Part shown: one piece after another, positions 6,914-8,565 of the stretch
Numbering within the stretch: position 1 is the first letter of the stretch
How the letters are laid out: every line of letters begins with the position of its first letter
Assembly: GCA_027296205.1 (NCBI GenBank)
Contig: JAPUJM010000114.1
Span: 1 to 8,565 of the forward strand
Origin: Actinomycetota bacterium
GTDB taxonomy: Bacteria; Actinomycetota; Acidimicrobiia; Spongiisociales; ZC4RG35
Direction of reading: 5' to 3'
Length of the DNA stretch: 8,565 nucleotides
Notes under the pieces: model-generated
What the model saw: only the letters and a program-made list of their open reading frames with translations
Databases searched by the model: none
What the model was told of the DNA's origin: nothing
Made by a program: the position numbers and the translations under genes

Positions 6914-7942
6914 TCAGCCTCCGTTAGGTGATTCTGCCTCGACCGCCCACGTCCCGTGTGACCGGATGAGCTTTTCCAGGTCGCCCTCGCCAAGTTTCTC
7001 TTTCGCCTCGGCGACCTGGGCGTTGAGCTCGACGTCGTAAACGGGGCGTTCGACATTTCGGAAGATCCCGAGCGGTGTCGGGCCATACGGACCGTGAGAC
7101 AGCCGACTCAGCGCGAAGGCGATAGCCGGATCTGGCCTCGTCTCGTCGTGGACCAGGATTGCGTTGGGGTCGACCAATGACGACTCCACGATGGTGGCCT
7201 GTCCATCACGCATGACTATTGCCTTGGATCCGCCGTCGAAGACGATCGGCTTTCCGTGCTGCAAGTCGATGCGATTGTGAACACGCTCTTCTTTTCCGGT
7301 GACCTGGATGAACGCTTTGTCGTTGAAGACGTTGCAGTTCTGGTAGATCTCGATGAAGGCCGCCCCTTCGTGCTCGTACGCGGCCTTCAGCATCGCTTGA
7401 GTGTGATTTCGATCCATGTCGAGCGTGCGAGCGACGAAACTCGCTTCGGCTCCAAGGGCAAGCGAAACCGGGTTGAACGGGTAGTCGATAGACCCGAACG
7501 GGGATGATTTGGTCTTCTTCCCAATCTCGGACGTGGGCGAGTACTGCCCCTTGGTCAACCCGTAGATCTGGTTGTTGAACAAGAGGATCTTCAGGTTGAC
7601 GTTGCGACGGAGGACGTGGATCAGGTGGTTGCCGCCGATCGAGAGGGCGTCACCATCACCCGTGATCACCCACACCGACAGGTCGGGCCGGGTGGTCGCC
7701 ACGCCTGTTGCGATGGCGGGAGCCCTTCCGTGAATCGAGTGCATCCCGAAGGTGTTCATATAGTACGGGAACCGGGAGGCGCAGCCGATCCCCGAGATGA
7801 AAACGAATTCCTCGCGTGGCCGGCCCAGGGTGGCGAAGAACTGCTGCACCGAAGCGAGGATCGTGTAATCGCCACACCCGGGACACCAGCGGACCTCCTG
7901 GTCCGTTTGAAAGTCGGCCCTTGTGTATGAACGCGTAGTCAT
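6914..7942 (-). CDS. korB: 2-oxoacid (2-oxoglutarate):ferredoxin oxidoreductase, beta subunit
   Basis: This is the thiamine-diphosphate subunit that, with KorA, oxidatively decarboxylates a 2-oxoacid to its acyl-CoA and reduces ferredoxin (EC 1.2.7.3 if the substrate is 2-oxoglutarate). The product is 342 residues, in the range for KorB. WCPGCGD (19-25), GIGCASR (51-57) and YQNCNVFND (200-208) supply cysteines 20, 23, 54 and 203, the expected ligands of the single 4Fe-4S cluster. The ThDP/Mg motif is GDGDALSIGGNH (95-106), followed by LFNNQIYGLTKGQYSP (121-136). The start is ATG at 7942-7940, overlapping the korA stop (ATGA), with GGAG at 7954-7951 as ribosome site 8 bases upstream. The closest familiar arrangement is mycobacterial KorAB, which acts as an alternative to 2-oxoglutarate dehydrogenase. 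Substrate choice (2-oxoglutarate versus another 2-oxoacid) is inference. The gene ends 3 bp from argH. Confidence 0.93.
   Translation of the reverse strand: MTTRSYTRADFQTDQEVRWCPGCGDYTILASVQQFFATLGRPREEFVFISGIGCASRFPYYMNTFGMHSIHGRAPAIATGVATTRPDLSVWVITGDGDALSIGGNHLIHVLRRNVNLKILLFNNQIYGLTKGQYSPTSEIGKKTKSSPFGSIDYPFNPVSLALGAEASFVARTLDMDRNHTQAMLKAAYEHEGAAFIEIYQNCNVFNDKAFIQVTGKEERVHNRIDLQHGKPIVFDGGSKAIVMRDGQATIVESSLVDPNAILVHDETRPDPAIAFALSRLSHGPYGPTPLGIFRNVERPVYDVELNAQVAEAKEKLGEGDLEKLIRSHGTWAVEAESPNGG
6975..7020. other. Long perfect inverted repeat inside korB, just downstream of argH
   Basis: CCAGGTCGCC (6976-6985) and GGCGACCTGG (7010-7019) are perfect 10-bp inverted repeats, with one more wobble pair outside and a 24-base loop. 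On the plus strand they lie about 65 bases beyond the argH stop, where an argGH transcript running past its end would form this hairpin. No T-run follows. On the korB strand the sequence encodes the charged QVAEAKEKLGEGDLEK stretch, whose codon pattern may explain the symmetry. A role as the argGH 3' end is only a possibility. Confidence 0.2.
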
Positions 7943-8565
7943 TTGACCATCTCCAGGATCTTTTCGGTGATTTCTGACACCTTGAACGGTTCAGCGGCGA
8001 CCTTGCTCAAGCCGGTGGCATCGATGAGAAACTCGGCCCGGATCACTTTCAACAACTGTCCGGTGTTGAGCTCGGGGATGAGGATCTTGTCGTACGAGCG
8101 GAGCAGGTCACCCAGATTGTTGGGCAGCGGGTTGAGATATCTCAGGTGCAGGCAGGCCACCTTGTGCCCGTCCAGACGAGACCTCCTTGCCGCAGCGCGG
8201 ATCGACCCGAAGGTCGACCCCCATCCGAGGACCAGGATCTCGGCGTCCTCGTCACCATCGATCTCCAACTGGGGGATGTCGTTGGCGATGTTGGCCACCT
8301 TCCACGCCCTGGTGTCGGTCATCAGCTGATGGTTGCCGGCGTCGTAGGAGACATCGCCGGAAAGGGCATCCTTCTCCAGTCCGCCCACCCGATGCTCCAG
8401 TCCGGCGGTGCCGGGAATCGCCCACGGCCGGGCAAAGGTGTCGACATTTCGCATGTAGGGAAGGAACGTCCCATCGGGCCCATTCGGATGTTTGGCGTAC
8501 TCGACGTCGATCTCGGGAATGGAGTCGAGGTCGGGGAGGAGCCAGGGCTCGGAGGCGTTGGCCAC
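7939..8565 (-). CDS. korA: 2-oxoacid (2-oxoglutarate):ferredoxin oxidoreductase, alpha subunit, C-terminal part
   Basis: This is the C-terminal 208 residues of the alpha subunit that pairs with KorB; KorA proteins are usually around 600 residues, so about two thirds lie outside the window. The frame is open to base 8565, and the GTG there is just an internal valine codon, not a start. The visible part begins near the end of the substrate-binding domain (PGTAGLEHRVGGLEKDALSG). It continues with the linker TDTRAWKVANI and the transketolase C-terminal-like domain: EILVLGWGSTFGSIRAA, then HLRYLNPLP and the family motif IPELNTGQL. It ends ITEKILEMVK. The stop overlaps the korB start by four bases, so the two subunits are made in equal amounts from one mRNA. 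No ferredoxin or gamma/delta subunit gene is visible on the korB side. The promoter is outside the window. Confidence 0.92.
   Translation of the reverse strand: MANASEPWLLPDLDSIPEIDVEYAKHPNGPDGTFLPYMRNVDTFARPWAIPGTAGLEHRVGGLEKDALSGDVSYDAGNHQLMTDTRAWKVANIANDIPQLEIDGDEDAEILVLGWGSTFGSIRAAARRSRLDGHKVACLHLRYLNPLPNNLGDLLRSYDKILIPELNTGQLLKVIRAEFLIDATGLSKVAAEPFKVSEITEKILEMVK

Noticed and set aside
8563..8565. GTG (minus strand) at the window edge as the korA start
   Set aside because: The fragment begins in the middle of the alpha subunit. The catalytic and gamma-like domains of KorA must lie further upstream, outside the window.

Overview
The window is GC-rich chromosomal DNA with almost no spare space. 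It carries three metabolic blocks: the end of a phenylacetyl-CoA epoxidase operon (paaABCDE), a TetR-family regulator followed by the arginine genes argG and argH, and, on the opposite strand, a 2-oxoacid:ferredoxin oxidoreductase pair (korA/korB). Strong G/C preference at third codon positions, GTG starts, 4-base stop/start overlaps (GTGA, ATGA) and a Mycobacterium-like KorAB arrangement suggest a high-GC Gram-positive-type bacterium, probably an actinobacterium such as an Acidimicrobiia relative. That assignment is inference from style; no rRNA or other marker is present.

Positions 1-3415 (+): paaA (5' end outside the window), paaB, paaC, paaD and paaE. All but one junction overlap or nearly touch, so this is one polycistronic unit. 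The products form the multicomponent oxygenase that converts phenylacetyl-CoA to its ring-1,2-epoxide. PaaA is the di-iron catalytic subunit, PaaC its structural partner, PaaB a bridging subunit, PaaE the FAD/2Fe-2S reductase, and PaaD a probable Fe-S assembly or maturation factor. Positions 3416-3578 hold an imperfect inverted repeat that looks like a small palindromic or MITE-like element. Its ends coincide with the paaE stop codon and the GTG start of the next gene.

Positions 3579-4154 (+): a TetR-family repressor that may be the local paa regulator. Positions 4155-4373: a 219-bp leader before argG with no convincing gene. Its last 75 bases contain mutually exclusive inverted repeats, one of which covers the argG ribosome binding site. 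Positions 4374-6910 (+): argG and argH, translationally coupled, making arginine from citrulline and aspartate.

Positions 6914-8565 (-): korB complete and the C-terminal third of korA, convergent with argH and separated from it by only 3 bp. The two proteins would oxidise 2-oxoglutarate (or a similar 2-oxoacid) to the CoA thioester while reducing ferredoxin.

All the protein genes belong to known families. The parts worth a second look are non-coding: the paaE-tetR palindromic element, the palindrome over the tetR start, and the argG leader. I saw no tRNA, rRNA, CRISPR array or intact transposase gene.
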